Assembly: GCF_031085165.1 (NCBI RefSeq)
Contig: NZ_JAVHTY010000002.1
Span: forward strand, 310,001 to 374,000
DNA from: Pseudomonas sp. 102515
Lineage (GTDB): Bacteria > Pseudomonadota > Gammaproteobacteria > Pseudomonadales > Pseudomonadaceae
Length of the DNA stretch: 64,000 bases
Direction: 5' to 3'
Shown here: positions 9,586 to 19,464 of the stretch, in pieces
Layout: the number at the start of each line of letters is the position of its first letter
Position numbering within the stretch: position 1 is the first letter of the stretch
Program-made: the position numbers and the translations under genes
The notes under the pieces: model-generated
Databases searched by the model: none
Told to the model about the DNA's origin: nothing
The model's input: the letters and a program-made list of their open reading frames with translations, nothing else

Positions 9586-12066
9586 ATGCCCCCGAACGCT
9601 TCCCGCAATCCCAGCGACATGACTGGCAGCTACCACGAACTCTGGAGTCCGCGGGGTGGCGTGCGGCCGCCCTGGCGCCGCTTCTACGGCCACCTGGCCG
9701 GACTGCGACTCGCGCAGCTCGACCAGCGCCAGGCGTTGATCGCCCGGCAGATCCAGGAAAACGGTGTCACCTACAACGTCTACGCCGATCCCAAGGGCAG
9801 CGACCGACCCTGGGCGCTGGACCTGCTGCCGCAACTGATCTCGGCGGAGGAGTGGGCACCCCTGGCGGCCGGCGTGGCGCAGCGGGCCCGATTGCTGAAC
9901 CGGGTACTGGGCGATCTCTATGGCGAACAGCGCCTGCTGCACGAGCGGTTGCTGCCGCCGGAGCTGGTGTTCGGTCACAACAACTTTCTCTGGGCCTGCC
10001 AGGGCCTGCGCCCGCCGGGCGATACCTGGCTGCACGTCTATGCGGTGGATCTGGCGCGCGCCCCCGATGGTCGCTGGTGGGTGCTGGCCGATCGCACCCA
10101 GGCGCCCTCCGGCGCCGGTTATGCCCTGGAGAATCGCCATATCGTGGCGCGGGCCTTTCCGGAGTTGCACCGCGATCTGCAGGTCCAGCCGCTCAACGGC
10201 TACTTCCAGGCGCTGCAACGCACCCTGAGCACGGGCCTGGACACCGGCGAGGAGGCGCCGCTGGCGGTGCTGCTGACGCCGGGACGCTACAACGAAACCT
10301 ACTTCGAGCACCTCTACCAGGCGCGGCAACTGGGCTTTCCGCTGGTGGAAGGCCAGGACCTCACGGTGCGCGATGCCTGCCTCTATCTGAAGACCCTGAG
10401 CGGACTGAGGCGTGTCCATGCGGTGTTCCGTCGGCTGGACGACGACTTCTGCGATCCGCTGGAATTGCGCACGGATTCCGCCTTGGGGGTGCCGGGCCTG
10501 TTGGAAGCGGTGCGCCAGGGCAACGTCATCATGGCCAATGCCCTGGGCAGCGGGCTGCTGGAATCGCCCGGCCTGCTGGGCTTTCTGCCCGGCGTCTGCC
10601 AGGCGCTGCTGGGCGAGACCCTGGCGTTGCCCTCCGTCGCCACCTGGTGGTGCGGCGAGACGCCGGTGCGGGAGGCGGCCCTGGCGCGGCTGGCGGAGCT
10701 GGTGATCAAGCCGGCCTATCCGGCGCGGGGCTTCGAGCCGGTGTTCGGCAAGGCGCTGGATGCCGCGGGGCTGGCCGAGCTGCGCGCGCGCATCCTGGCC
10801 ACGCCCCATGCCTATGTCGCCCAGGAGCGCATCCAGCTGTCCCAGGCGCCGGTCTGGCAGGGCGGCAGTCTGCAGTCGCGGGCCATCGGCATGCGGGTCT
10901 ATGCGGTGGCCAGCGAAGACGGCTACTGGGTGATGCCCGGCGGCCTGACGCGGGTCGCCCACGAAGGCGCCGCGGTGGTGTCCATGCAGCGTGGCGGGTC
11001 GAGCAAGGACACCTGGGTGCTGGGCGGCAGCCGCGCTGCCGCCGAGGTGCCCGGGGCGCGGGTGCTGGGGGTGCGCGACCTGGTGCGCAAGGACCCCTTC
11101 CTGCCCTCGCGCACCGCCGAGAACCTGTTCTGGTACGGTCGCTACAGCGAGCGCTGCGAAGATGCCGCGCGCCTGTTGCGGATCGTCCTGAGTCGCTACC
11201 TGGACGCCGATGACGGCGGGCCGGCGGTGCAGTCGGCCATCGACCTGGCCACGGCCCTGGAATGGCTGCCGGCGGGCGGCCGGCTGGCGGAGCAGTTGCA
11301 CGCCGCCCTGGGGCCTGGTGACTTTCCCAGCGGCCTGGGCGCCAATCTGCAACGGTTGCACTGGGCCGCGGCCCAGGTGCGCGGACGGCTGTCGCCGGAG
11401 AACTGGCGCGCCATCCGCGAGGTGGAGCGTGAGGCCCATGGCCTGGGCCAGGTCGGCAGCGAGCCGGGCGAGGCGCTGCAGAGTCTCAACCGCCTGGTGA
11501 TGGCGCTGGCGGCGGTGGCCGGCTTCACCTTCGACGACATGACCCACGACGAGAGCTGGCGCTTCCTGATGATCGGCCGGCGCATCGAGCGGGTGCAATT
11601 CCTCGCCGGCAGCCTGGCGCACTTCCTCGAAGGGGGCGCCACCTGGGATGCGGCGGGCCTGGAATGGCTGCTGGAACTGGGCAACAGCATCATCACCTAT
11701 CGCTCGCGCTACCAGGCGGCGCCCCAGCTGATCCCGGTGCTGGACCTGCTGATGCTGCACGAGCACAACCCCTATTCGATCCGCTTCCAGCTGCATGCGC
11801 TGATCAACGCCGTGGAGCACCTGGAACGCTATTACGGCCTGCCCCGCGATCCGGCACTGCACGATGCCTACGATCGCCTGCGCCGCTTCGACCTCGGCAC
11901 CCTGGAGAACACCCTGTTCGGCGACGCCGGCCGGGTCGAGGTGCAGCAGGGACTGGCGCGTCTGTTGCGGCAGATCGCCGAGGCCAGCAGCCAGCTGTCC
12001 GAGCGGGTCATCTATCGCTGCTTCGCCCATGTCGATGCGGTCAGCCAGCGCACGGTGTCCATGTGA
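9586..12066 (+). CDS. Circularly permuted ATP-grasp protein fused to an alpha-E domain
   Basis: About 826 aa. Residues 1 to about 500 are a circularly permuted type-2 ATP-grasp domain (YNVYADPKGSDRPWALD, RYNETYFEHLYQARQLGFPLVEGQDL, VIKPAYPARGFEPVFGK, QERIQLSQAP). From about residue 505 comes the helical alpha-E domain (SRTAENLFWYGRYSERCEDAARLL ... MMIGRRIERVQFL). The two are often separate genes and here are fused. They are predicted to form peptide or amide bonds, with no reaction proven. No clear Shine-Dalgarno sequence fixes the start: ATG 9586 is used, ATG 9619 (MTGSYHELW) is equally possible. The stop overlaps the next start in TGATG. Confidence 0.88.
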   Translation: MPPNASRNPSDMTGSYHELWSPRGGVRPPWRRFYGHLAGLRLAQLDQRQALIARQIQENGVTYNVYADPKGSDRPWALDLLPQLISAEEWAPLAAGVAQRARLLNRVLGDLYGEQRLLHERLLPPELVFGHNNFLWACQGLRPPGDTWLHVYAVDLARAPDGRWWVLADRTQAPSGAGYALENRHIVARAFPELHRDLQVQPLNGYFQALQRTLSTGLDTGEEAPLAVLLTPGRYNETYFEHLYQARQLGFPLVEGQDLTVRDACLYLKTLSGLRRVHAVFRRLDDDFCDPLELRTDSALGVPGLLEAVRQGNVIMANALGSGLLESPGLLGFLPGVCQALLGETLALPSVATWWCGETPVREAALARLAELVIKPAYPARGFEPVFGKALDAAGLAELRARILATPHAYVAQERIQLSQAPVWQGGSLQSRAIGMRVYAVASEDGYWVMPGGLTRVAHEGAAVVSMQRGGSSKDTWVLGGSRAAAEVPGARVLGVRDLVRKDPFLPSRTAENLFWYGRYSERCEDAARLLRIVLSRYLDADDGGPAVQSAIDLATALEWLPAGGRLAEQLHAALGPGDFPSGLGANLQRLHWAAAQVRGRLSPENWRAIREVEREAHGLGQVGSEPGEALQSLNRLVMALAAVAGFTFDDMTHDESWRFLMIGRRIERVQFLAGSLAHFLEGGATWDAAGLEWLLELGNSIITYRSRYQAAPQLIPVLDLLMLHEHNPYSIRFQLHALINAVEHLERYYGLPRDPALHDAYDRLRRFDLGTLENTLFGDAGRVEVQQGLARLLRQIAEASSQLSERVIYRCFAHVDAVSQRTVSM

Positions 12067-12947
12067 TGAACCAGGTCCGCTACCGCATCCAGCACGACAC
12101 CCACTATCGCTACGAGGCGCCGGTGTCGCTGTCGCAGCAGCTGCTGCACCTGTTGCCGCGTGACTGCGCCTGGCAGCGCTGCCTGTCCCGGCAACTGGTG
12201 ATCCTGCCGCAGCCGACCCAGCGCCAGGACGCCTGGGACGCCTTCGGCAATCCGCTGACCCGGCTGTCCTTCGAGCGGCCCCACGACGAACTCTATGTCG
12301 GCACCGAGCTGGAGGTGGAAGTGGACTCGCGCGCCGGTCTCGGGCTAGCGGATTCGCCTCCCTGGGAAGGGGTGCGCGACGGCCTGCGCTATCCCGCTGC
12401 CCGGGTGCCGCTGGACATCCATCACTTCCGCTTCGAATCGCCGGCGGTACCCCTGGATGGCATTTTCGCCCGCTTTGCCGAAGACTGCTTCCCACCGGGC
12501 CGCCCCCTGCTGCTGGGCTGCCGGGCGCTGATGGAAAAGATCCACCGCGAATTCCGCTTCGATGCCACCGCCACCCAGGTGGCGACGCCCCTGCGCGAGG
12601 TGCTGGAGCATCGCCATGGCGTCTGCCAGGACTTCGCTCACCTGATGCTGGCCTGCCTGCGTGCCCTGGGGCTGGTGGCGCGCTATGTCAGTGGCTATCT
12701 GCTGACCCGTCCGCCCCCTGGAAAACCGCGGCTGATCGGCGCCGATGCCTCCCACGCCTGGGTCAGCGTGCATTGCCCGCGGTTGGGCTGGGTCGACTTC
12801 GATCCCACCAACGATGTTCTGCCGGATCTCGAGCACATCACCCTGGCCTGGGGCCGCGACTTCACCGATGTGTCGCCACTGCGCGGGGTGATCCTCGGCG
12901 GCGGCGACCACGATCCGGTGGTCGAGGTGACGGTGACGCCGCTGTAG
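12066..12947 (+). CDS. Transglutaminase-like family protein
   Basis: A 293-aa protein with a bacterial transglutaminase N-terminal region (RYRIQHDTHYRYEAPVSLSQ) and a papain-like core. The catalytic triad is visible as C187 (HGVCQDFAHL), H230 (DASHAWVSVH) and Asp in WVDFDPTND (about 246). There is no signal peptide, so it acts in the cytosol. It is translationally coupled to the ATP-grasp/alpha-E gene by a 1-base stop/start overlap. Family members are more likely amidases or proteases than cross-linking enzymes. Together with the upstream fusion it may make and trim a peptide conjugate (inference). Confidence 0.88.
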   Translation: MNQVRYRIQHDTHYRYEAPVSLSQQLLHLLPRDCAWQRCLSRQLVILPQPTQRQDAWDAFGNPLTRLSFERPHDELYVGTELEVEVDSRAGLGLADSPPWEGVRDGLRYPAARVPLDIHHFRFESPAVPLDGIFARFAEDCFPPGRPLLLGCRALMEKIHREFRFDATATQVATPLREVLEHRHGVCQDFAHLMLACLRALGLVARYVSGYLLTRPPPGKPRLIGADASHAWVSVHCPRLGWVDFDPTNDVLPDLEHITLAWGRDFTDVSPLRGVILGGGDHDPVVEVTVTPL

Positions 12948-12998
12948 CATCGTGTCGCTCTCGGCCTGGCGTTGCTGCGCCAGCTGATTTCTTCGTAT

Positions 12999-13010
12999 TT
13001 GTCTATACAA
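12999..13010. promoter_or_regulatory. Putative distal HutC operator
   Basis: TTGTCTATACAA is a near-palindrome matching the core of the Pseudomonas hut operator (CTTGTATGTACAAG type). It lies 149 bp upstream of hutI and could pair with the proximal site for looping repression. Confidence 0.5.
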
Positions 13011-13103
13011 AAACGTCGATAACACCTTTCTGTCCCCGCTTCGCCAGCGCCCACCGGCGGAGCCATCTTGGCTGGAGCGACAGGAAGGAACGATTGGCCT
13101 TGC

Positions 13104-13131
13104 TTGACGGTTATCGATCTCTCGATTAAAT
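13104..13131 (+). promoter_or_regulatory. Putative sigma-70 promoter of hutIGUH
   Basis: TTGACG (-35) and TTAAAT (-10) are separated by 16 bp. The -10 overlaps the palindrome at 13129, so a repressor bound there would block initiation. The assignment rests on consensus match only. Confidence 0.5.
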
Positions 13132-13142
13132 GTATATACATT
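13129..13142. promoter_or_regulatory. Putative proximal HutC operator
   Basis: AATGTATATACATT is a perfect 14-bp palindrome of the TGTATATACA type bound by HutC/UTRA regulators. It lies between the putative -10 and the hutI ribosome-binding site AGGAGAGG. HutC is encoded at the end of the same cluster. Confidence 0.65.
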
Positions 13143-13158
13143 AATAGGAGAGGTCCTC

Positions 13159-14376
13159 ATGCCCGCCATCGCTCCCCAACCGCTGCTCTGGCGTAACGTC
13201 ACCCTGTTCGACGGCCAGCAGACCTGGCCCACGCCCACGGCGGTTCGGGTTGCGGGCGATCGTATTACCGGGCTCTGGCCGGAAGCCGACTTTCACGGCG
13301 AGCTGGGCGAAGGTGCCGAGGTCGTGGGGCAGGGCGGGGTGCTGACGCCCGGGCTGGTGGATTGCCACACCCACCTGGTCCACGCCGGCCAGCGTGCCGG
13401 GGAATTCGAGCAGCGGTTGGAAGGGGCGAGCTACGCCGAGATCGCCCGTGCCGGCGGCGGCATCCTGGGTACGGTGCGCGCGACGCGGGCGGCCAGCGAG
13501 GCGGAATTATTCGCCGTCGCCCGACCGCGCTTGCGGGCGCTGCTCGACGAGGGTGTCACCACCGTGGAGATCAAGTCCGGCTATGGCCTGACGGTGGCCG
13601 ACGAACTCAAGCTGCTGCGCGTCGCTCGCCGGTTGGGTGAGGCGCTGCCGGTCCGGGTGATCACCACGCTGCTGGGCGCCCATGCCGTGCCGCCGGAATT
13701 CCAGGGCGATGCCGACGGCTACGTCGAGCTGGTCTGCCAAGAGCTGATTCCGGCCGCGGTGGCCGAGGGTCTGGCCGATGCGGTGGACGTCTTCTGTGAG
13801 GGCATCGCTTTTTCGCCGGCCCAGTGTGAGCGGGTCTTCCTGGCGGCGCGCGACCACGGTCTGCCGATCAAGGCCCATGCCGAGCAGCTGTCCAATCTGG
13901 GCGGCAGCGCGCTGGCCGCGCGGCTGGGAGCGTTGTCGGCGGACCATGTGGAGTATCTCGACGAAGCCGGGGTACGCGCCCTGGCGGCTGCCGGCACCGT
14001 CGCCGTGCTCCTGCCCGGTGCCTTCCTGATGCTGGGCGAAACCCAGCATCCACCGGTCGAACTGCTGCGGCGGCACGGGGTGCCCATGGCCTTGGCCAGC
14101 GACGCCAATCCCGGCACCTCGCCGCTCTATCTGCCGACCCTGATCGCCCACCTGGGCTGCACCCTGTTTCGCCTCACGCCACGCGAAGCCCTGGCTGGTA
14201 TGACCGTCCATGCGGCCCAGGCCCTGGGTCGTCCGGAACTTGGACGTATCCAGGTCGGCGCCCCGGCGGATCTCTGCCTGTGGGACGTCGGCCAGCCGGC
14301 GGAGCTGGCCTACGAGGTGCGTCCGGGTCGCTTGCGGCAGCGCGTCTTTGCCGGGGAGGTGCAGCATGTTCGCTGA
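13159..14376 (+). CDS. hutI: Imidazolonepropionase HutI
   Basis: A 405-aa amidohydrolase of usual HutI length, hydrolysing 4-imidazolone-5-propanoate to N-formimidoyl-L-glutamate. Metal ligands H70 and H72 lie in [41 protein letters not shown] and [10 protein letters not shown] are HutI signatures. It is the first gene of hutIGUH. The start ATG follows AGGAGAGG, and the 3' end overlaps hutG by 11 bp. Confidence 0.97.
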   Translation: MPAIAPQPLLWRNVTLFDGQQTWPTPTAVRVAGDRITGLWPEADFHGELGEGAEVVGQGGVLTPGLVDCHTHLVHAGQRAGEFEQRLEGASYAEIARAGGGILGTVRATRAASEAELFAVARPRLRALLDEGVTTVEIKSGYGLTVADELKLLRVARRLGEALPVRVITTLLGAHAVPPEFQGDADGYVELVCQELIPAAVAEGLADAVDVFCEGIAFSPAQCERVFLAARDHGLPIKAHAEQLSNLGGSALAARLGALSADHVEYLDEAGVRALAAAGTVAVLLPGAFLMLGETQHPPVELLRRHGVPMALASDANPGTSPLYLPTLIAHLGCTLFRLTPREALAGMTVHAAQALGRPELGRIQVGAPADLCLWDVGQPAELAYEVRPGRLRQRVFAGEVQHVR

Positions 14377-15310
14377 TCGCCAGACCCTGGAGTTCTGGAC
14401 CGGCCGTATCGATCCGGAAGCCGACGCCGTGCGCTGGCACCAGTGCATCCAGCCGCTGGCCGCGGACAGCGCGCCCGGCGTGGCGCTGCTGGGCTTCGCC
14501 TGTGACGAAGGCGTACGGCGCAACCAGGGGCGCGTGGGTGCTGCCGAGGGGCCTGTCGCCCTGCGGCGTGCCCTGGCCAATGTGGCCTGGCAGCGGCAGG
14601 GGCCGGCCTATGACGCCGGCGATGTCTGCTGTACTGACGGCGATCTGGAAGGCGCTCAGCAACGTCTCGCTGACGGTGTATGCCGGTTGCTGGAGACAGC
14701 TCACCTGCCCTTGGTGCTGGGTGGCGGTCACGAGGTGGCCTGGGCCAGTTGGTCGGGCCTGGCGCTGCACCTGGCCAGAACCGTGCCCAAGCCGCGCATC
14801 GGCATCGTCAATTTCGACGCCCACCTGGACCTGCGCGATCCGACTCGGGGGCCCACCTCCGGTACGCCCTTCGCCCAGATCGCCGCCCACTGCGCTACCC
14901 ACGGCTGGCCCTTCCACTACGCTTGTCTGGGGCTGAGCCTCGCCGCCAATACTCGCACCTTGCTCGGACGTGCCGCCGAACTGGGCGTGCTGATTCGCCA
15001 GGACCACGAGATTCGCGAAGGCAGCCTGGAACGGATCTGCGCCGAACTGGACGCCTTCGCGGACGGTTGCGATGCCCTCTACGTGACCTTCGACCTGGAC
15101 GTGCTGCCCGCGGGCGAGGCGCCCGGGGTCAGCGCGCCTGCCGCCCATGGTGTGAGCCTCACACTGCTGGAACCGCTGATCCGCCGGCTCAAGGCCAGCG
15201 GCAAGCTGCGCCTGGCCGACGTGGCCGAACTCAACCCCGCACTCGACCAGGACGGCCGCACGGCCCGGGTCGCGGCGCGACTGATCCATACCCTGGCACT
15301 GGACCTCTAG
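14366..15310 (+). CDS. hutG: Formimidoylglutamase HutG (ureohydrolase family)
   Basis: A 314-aa arginase-fold, manganese-type hydrolase splitting N-formimidoyl-L-glutamate into glutamate and formamide. All six metal ligands are present: H122 (GGGHE), D151, H153 and D155 (NFDAHLDLR), D243 and D245 (FDLDVLP). SGTPF and APGVSAPA support HutG over arginase or agmatinase. This is the Klebsiella-type one-step route. Pseudomonas putida and P. fluorescens instead use HutF plus a different, unrelated HutG deformylase. The start overlaps the end of hutI. Confidence 0.93.
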   Translation: MFADRQTLEFWTGRIDPEADAVRWHQCIQPLAADSAPGVALLGFACDEGVRRNQGRVGAAEGPVALRRALANVAWQRQGPAYDAGDVCCTDGDLEGAQQRLADGVCRLLETAHLPLVLGGGHEVAWASWSGLALHLARTVPKPRIGIVNFDAHLDLRDPTRGPTSGTPFAQIAAHCATHGWPFHYACLGLSLAANTRTLLGRAAELGVLIRQDHEIREGSLERICAELDAFADGCDALYVTFDLDVLPAGEAPGVSAPAAHGVSLTLLEPLIRRLKASGKLRLADVAELNPALDQDGRTARVAARLIHTLALDL

Positions 15311-15343
15311 AGCCTGCCGCGAACAACAAGAGAGGAAGATTCC

Positions 15344-17014
15344 ATGACCCGCTTTCGTGAAGGTGAGATTCGCGCCCCCCGCGGCACCCAGTTGAATGCC
15401 AGGAGCTGGCTGACCGAGGCGCCGCTGCGCATGCTGATGAACAATCTCGATCCCGCGGTCGCGGAGAACCCCGAGGCGCTGGTCGTCTATGGCGGCATCG
15501 GCCGGGCGGCGCGCAATTGGGAATGCTATGACAAGATCGTCGAGAGCCTCAAGGCGCTGGGCGACGACGAGACCCTGCTGGTGCAATCGGGCAAGCCGGT
15601 CGGGGTGTTCAAGACCCACGCCGACGCCCCGCGAGTACTGATCGCCAACTCCAACCTGGTGCCGCACTGGGCCAGCTGGGAGCACTTCAACGAACTGGAT
15701 GCCAAGGGCCTGGCCATGTACGGCCAGATGACCGCCGGCAGCTGGATCTACATCGGCAGCCAGGGCATCGTCCAGGGGACCTACGAGACCTTCGTCGAGG
15801 CCGGGCGCCAGCACTACCAGGGTGACCTGCGCGGACGCTGGGTCCTGACCGCCGGCCTGGGTGGCATGGGCGGTGCCCAGCCCTTGGCCGCGACCCTGGC
15901 CGGCGCCTGTTCGCTGAATATCGAGTGCCAGCAGAGCCGTATCGATTTCCGCCTCAAGACCCGCTATGTGGACGAACAGGCCAGCGACCTGGACGACGCC
16001 CTGGCGCGCATCGCCCGGCACACCGCCGCCGGCGCCGCGGTTTCCGTCGCCCTGCTGGGCAACGCCGCCGAGATCCTGCCCGAACTGGTCCGCCGCGGCG
16101 TGCGCCCGGATATGGTCACCGACCAGACCAGCGCCCACGATCCACTCAACGGCTACCTGCCGGCCGGTTGGAGCTGGGAGCGGTATCGTGATCGCGCCCA
16201 GACCGATCCGGCTGCCGTGGTCGCCGCAGCCAAGCAGTCGATGGCCGTGCACGTCCAGGCCATGCTGGATTTCCAGCGCCAGGGCATCCCGACCTTCGAC
16301 TACGGCAACAACATCCGCCAGATGGCCCAGGAAGCCGGCGTCGCCGATGCCTTCGCCTTCCCGGGTTTCGTGCCGGCCTATATCCGTCCGCTGTTCTGCC
16401 GCGGCATAGGTCCCTTCCGCTGGGCCGCGCTGTCGGGCGATGCCGAGGACATCCATCGCACCGACGCCAAGGTCAAGGAACTGATCCCCGACGACGCCCA
16501 CCTGCACCGCTGGCTGGACATGGCCCGCGAGCGCATCGCCTTCCAGGGCTTGCCGGCCCGCATCTGCTGGGTCGGCCTGGGCCTGCGCGCCAAGCTGGGC
16601 CTGGCCTTCAACGAGATGGTGCGCAGCGGCGAACTCAAGGCGCCCATCGTCATCGGGCGCGACCACCTGGACAGCGGCTCGGTGGCCAGCCCCAACCGCG
16701 AGACCGAGGCCATGCAGGACGGCTCCGATGCCGTCTCCGACTGGCCACTGCTGAACGCCCTGCTCAACACCGCCAGCGGCGCTACCTGGGTCTCGCTGCA
16801 CCACGGCGGCGGGGTAGGGATGGGCTTTTCCCAACATTCCGGGATGGTCATCGTCTGCGACGGCACCGACGCCGCCGCCGTCCGTATCGCCCGGGTGCTG
16901 CACAACGACCCAGCCACCGGGGTGATGCGCCACGCCGACGCCGGCTACGCCAGCGCCATCGACTGCGCCCGTGAGCAGGGCCTGAATCTGCCCATGATCG
17001 GCAAAGGAGTCTGA
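15344..17014 (+). CDS. hutU: Urocanate hydratase HutU
   Basis: A 556-aa enzyme adding water to urocanate to give 4-imidazolone-5-propanoate with tightly bound NAD+ as electrophile. The NAD-binding stretch [15 protein letters not shown] and the signatures [31 protein letters not shown] and [17 protein letters not shown] are typical. Length matches the family. It lies 33 bp after hutG with ribosome-binding site AGAGGAAG, and hutH begins 3 bases after its stop. Confidence 0.98.
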   Translation: MTRFREGEIRAPRGTQLNARSWLTEAPLRMLMNNLDPAVAENPEALVVYGGIGRAARNWECYDKIVESLKALGDDETLLVQSGKPVGVFKTHADAPRVLIANSNLVPHWASWEHFNELDAKGLAMYGQMTAGSWIYIGSQGIVQGTYETFVEAGRQHYQGDLRGRWVLTAGLGGMGGAQPLAATLAGACSLNIECQQSRIDFRLKTRYVDEQASDLDDALARIARHTAAGAAVSVALLGNAAEILPELVRRGVRPDMVTDQTSAHDPLNGYLPAGWSWERYRDRAQTDPAAVVAAAKQSMAVHVQAMLDFQRQGIPTFDYGNNIRQMAQEAGVADAFAFPGFVPAYIRPLFCRGIGPFRWAALSGDAEDIHRTDAKVKELIPDDAHLHRWLDMARERIAFQGLPARICWVGLGLRAKLGLAFNEMVRSGELKAPIVIGRDHLDSGSVASPNRETEAMQDGSDAVSDWPLLNALLNTASGATWVSLHHGGGVGMGFSQHSGMVIVCDGTDAAAVRIARVLHNDPATGVMRHADAGYASAIDCAREQGLNLPMIGKGV

Positions 17015-17017
17015 TCG

Positions 17018-18550
17018 ATGAACACCCTGATCCTGAACCCCGGTACCCTCGACCTGGCCCAGCTGCGCCAGGCCTATCAGCAGCCGCTGCGCGTCGAACT
17101 GGATCCGGCGGCCCATGCCGCCATCGACGCCAGCGTGGTCTGCGTGGAAAACATCCTGGCCGAAGGCCGGACCGCCTATGGCATCAACACCGGCTTCGGC
17201 CTGCTGGCCTCGACGCGGATCGCGCCGGCGGACCTGGAAAAGCTGCAGCGCTCCCTGGTGCTGTCCCATGCCGCCGGCGTGGGCGAGGCGCTGGACGACG
17301 ACTTGGTGCGGCTGATCATGCTGCTCAAGGTCAACAGCCTGGCCCGCGGTTTCTCCGCCATTCGCCGCCAGGTCATCGAAGCCCTCATCGCCCTGATCAA
17401 TGCCGAGGTCTATCCGCACATTCCGCTCAAGGGCTCGGTGGGGGCCTCGGGTGACCTGGCGCCGCTGGCGCACCTGTCGCTGGTGCTGATCGGCGAGAGC
17501 AAGGCGCGCCACCGGGACCAGTGGCTGCCGGCCCGCGAGGCGCTGGCGGTGGCGGGCCTGGCGCCCCTGACCCTGGCGGCCAAGGAGGGCCTGGCGCTGC
17601 TCAATGGCACCCAGGTGTCCACCGCCTATGCCTTGCGTGGGCTGTTCGAGGGCGAAGACCTGTTCGCCGCGGCCACGGTCTGCGGCGGCCTGAGCGTCGA
17701 GGCCATGCTCGGTTCCCGGGCGCCCTTCGATGCACGCATCCATGCCGCGCGGGGCCAGCGCGGCCAGATCGACGTGGCCGCGGCCTATCGCGAACTGCTC
17801 ACCGCCAGCAGCGAGGTGTCCCGCTCTCACGCCGATTGCGACAGGGTCCAGGACCCCTATTCGCTGCGCTGCCAGCCCCAGGTGATGGGCGCCTGCCTGA
17901 CCCAGTTGCGTCAGGCCGCCGAGGTGCTGGAGGTGGAGGCCAACGCCGTGTCCGACAACCCCCTGGTATTCGCGGAGGAGGGCGACGTCATCTCCGGCGG
18001 CAACTTCCACGCCGAGCCGGTGGCCATGGCCGCCGACAACCTGGCCCTGGCACTGGCCGAGATCGGCGCCCTGTCGGAGCGGCGCATCTCGCTGATGATG
18101 GACCGGCACATGTCCCAGCTGCCGCCCTTCCTGGTGGAAAATGGCGGGGTCAACTCCGGTTTCATGATCGCCCAGGTCACCGCCGCGGCCCTGGCCAGCG
18201 ACAACAAGGCGCTGGCGCATCCGGCCAGCGTCGACAGCCTGCCCACCTCGGCCAACCAGGAAGACCACGTGTCCATGGCGCCCAACGCCGGCAAGCGGCT
18301 GTGGGCCATGGCCGAGAACGTGCGCGGCATCCTCGCCATCGAGTGGCTGGGCGCCTGCCAGGGCCTGGACTTCCGGCATGGCCTGAAGAGTTCGGAACGA
18401 CTGGAAAGGGCGCGCAGCCTGCTGCGCGAGCAGGTGCCCTACTACCAGGAAGACCGCTTCTTCGCCCCGGACATCGAGGCGGCCAGCGCGCTGCTGGCCA
18501 GCGGCTGTCTGAACGCGCTGGTCACGCCGCGGCTGCTGCCCAGTCTCTGA
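17018..18550 (+). CDS. hutH: Histidine ammonia-lyase HutH
   Basis: A 510-aa lyase deaminating L-histidine to urocanate, the first step of the pathway. The Ala143-Ser144-Gly145 triad in [17 protein letters not shown] forms the MIO electrophile autocatalytically. [11 protein letters not shown] (catalytic Tyr loop), [14 protein letters not shown] and NQEDHVSM are also conserved. It is tightly packed after hutU and is the last enzyme gene of the cluster. No histidine permease gene is in the operon. Confidence 0.98.
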   Translation: MNTLILNPGTLDLAQLRQAYQQPLRVELDPAAHAAIDASVVCVENILAEGRTAYGINTGFGLLASTRIAPADLEKLQRSLVLSHAAGVGEALDDDLVRLIMLLKVNSLARGFSAIRRQVIEALIALINAEVYPHIPLKGSVGASGDLAPLAHLSLVLIGESKARHRDQWLPAREALAVAGLAPLTLAAKEGLALLNGTQVSTAYALRGLFEGEDLFAAATVCGGLSVEAMLGSRAPFDARIHAARGQRGQIDVAAAYRELLTASSEVSRSHADCDRVQDPYSLRCQPQVMGACLTQLRQAAEVLEVEANAVSDNPLVFAEEGDVISGGNFHAEPVAMAADNLALALAEIGALSERRISLMMDRHMSQLPPFLVENGGVNSGFMIAQVTAAALASDNKALAHPASVDSLPTSANQEDHVSMAPNAGKRLWAMAENVRGILAIEWLGACQGLDFRHGLKSSERLERARSLLREQVPYYQEDRFFAPDIEAASALLASGCLNALVTPRLLPSL

Positions 18551-18559
18551 GGCAGACGT

Positions 18560-18584
18560 GGTCCGGCAACCGCAGCGCCGGACC
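18560..18584. other. Hairpin between hutH and hutC
   Basis: GGTCCGGC and GCCGGACC form a perfect 8-bp stem around a 9-base loop, 10 bp after the hutH stop. There is no T run, so it may slow decay or partly terminate the hutH transcript before hutC. Confidence 0.45.
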
Positions 18585-18626
18585 GCGCGTTATCATCGGC
18601 TTCCCATTTTCCGGCCTGGAGTTCGC

Positions 18627-19340
18627 GTGAGCAGCACGACACCCCCGCGCTACAAGGTGATCGAGGACTTCCTGCTCGAACGCATCCAGGGTGGTGCCTA
18701 CCCGGTGCATCACCAGATTCCTACCGAGGAACAACTGGCGCGGGATTTCGCGGTCAGCCGCATGACCGCCAACAAGGCCATCACCCGGCTGGTGCAGCAG
18801 GGCTATCTGATGCGTCAGGCCGGCCTCGGCACCTTCGTCATCGAGCGCAAGGCCGAGTCCTCGCTGCACGAGGTGATGAACATCGCCACCGAGGTGCGCG
18901 CCCGGGGGCATGCGTACTCCAACGAGGTGCTGCGCAGCGAGGCCATCGCCGCCGACGACGAGGTGGCCCTGCGTCTGGGGCTGCGGATCGGCAGCCAGGT
19001 GTTTCACAGTATCCTGGTGCATCGCGAGAACGGTCTGCCCATCCAGTTGGAGGATCGTTACGTCAATCCGCGCTGGGTGCCGCACTACCTGGATAGCGAC
19101 TTCAGCCGCCAGACGCCCAACGAGGTGCTCGTGGCCAGCTGTCCGATCAGCGATGTGGAGCACATCGTCGAGGCGGTCCTGGCCACCGCCCAGACCGCAC
19201 TCTGGCTGGACATCGCCGAAGGCGCGGCCTGCCTGTCGATGATCCGCCGTACCTGGTCGGACGAGCACCTGGTCAGCTATGTGCGGCTGCTGCATCCGGG
19301 CGACAGATACAAGCTGAGCTCGACGACCCGGCATCGCTGA
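18627..19340 (+). CDS. hutC: Histidine utilization repressor HutC (GntR/UTRA family)
   Basis: A 237-aa regulator: GntR winged helix (residues about 5–70; PTEEQLARDFAVSRMTANKA) and a UTRA effector domain that binds urocanate in known HutC proteins. The signatures IEDRYVNP (here LEDRYVNP) and PSEVLVASCPISDVEHI (here TPNEVLVASCPISDVEHI) are HutC-like. The start is GTG 18627 with TGGAG 5 bases upstream. It lies downstream of hutH in the same direction and should repress the operon through the palindromes before hutI. Confidence 0.94.
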   Translation: MSSTTPPRYKVIEDFLLERIQGGAYPVHHQIPTEEQLARDFAVSRMTANKAITRLVQQGYLMRQAGLGTFVIERKAESSLHEVMNIATEVRARGHAYSNEVLRSEAIAADDEVALRLGLRIGSQVFHSILVHRENGLPIQLEDRYVNPRWVPHYLDSDFSRQTPNEVLVASCPISDVEHIVEAVLATAQTALWLDIAEGAACLSMIRRTWSDEHLVSYVRLLHPGDRYKLSSTTRHR

Positions 19341-19362
19341 GGGGCGTGGAGTGAGAAGGGGT

Positions 19363-19444
19363 GTTGGGCTTCGCTGTACTCAGCCCAACCGACGCGATTG
19401 TTCGCACGTGTCGATCCGCCCCCGAGAGAGGGTTGGGGTGAGGA
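19363..19444. repeat. Two dispersed intergenic repeat fragments
   Basis: At 19363 begins TTGGGCTTCGCTGTACTCAG, followed by CCCAACC, the same family as at 3361 and 53368. At 19417–19444 lies GATCCGCCCCCGAGAGAGGG, followed by TTGGGGTGAG, related to the GGGGTGAGGG elements at 20203 and 35647. Confidence 0.6.
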
Positions 19445-19464
19445 TAGCCCCTACCGAGCAGGCA

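Noticed and set aside
14174-18379. Very long open frame on the minus strand across hutG, hutU and hutH (1401 codons)
   Set aside because: It is antisense to four unmistakable hut genes, and its translation is low-complexity Gly/Gln/His-rich sequence, the usual product of third-position GC in the opposite frame.
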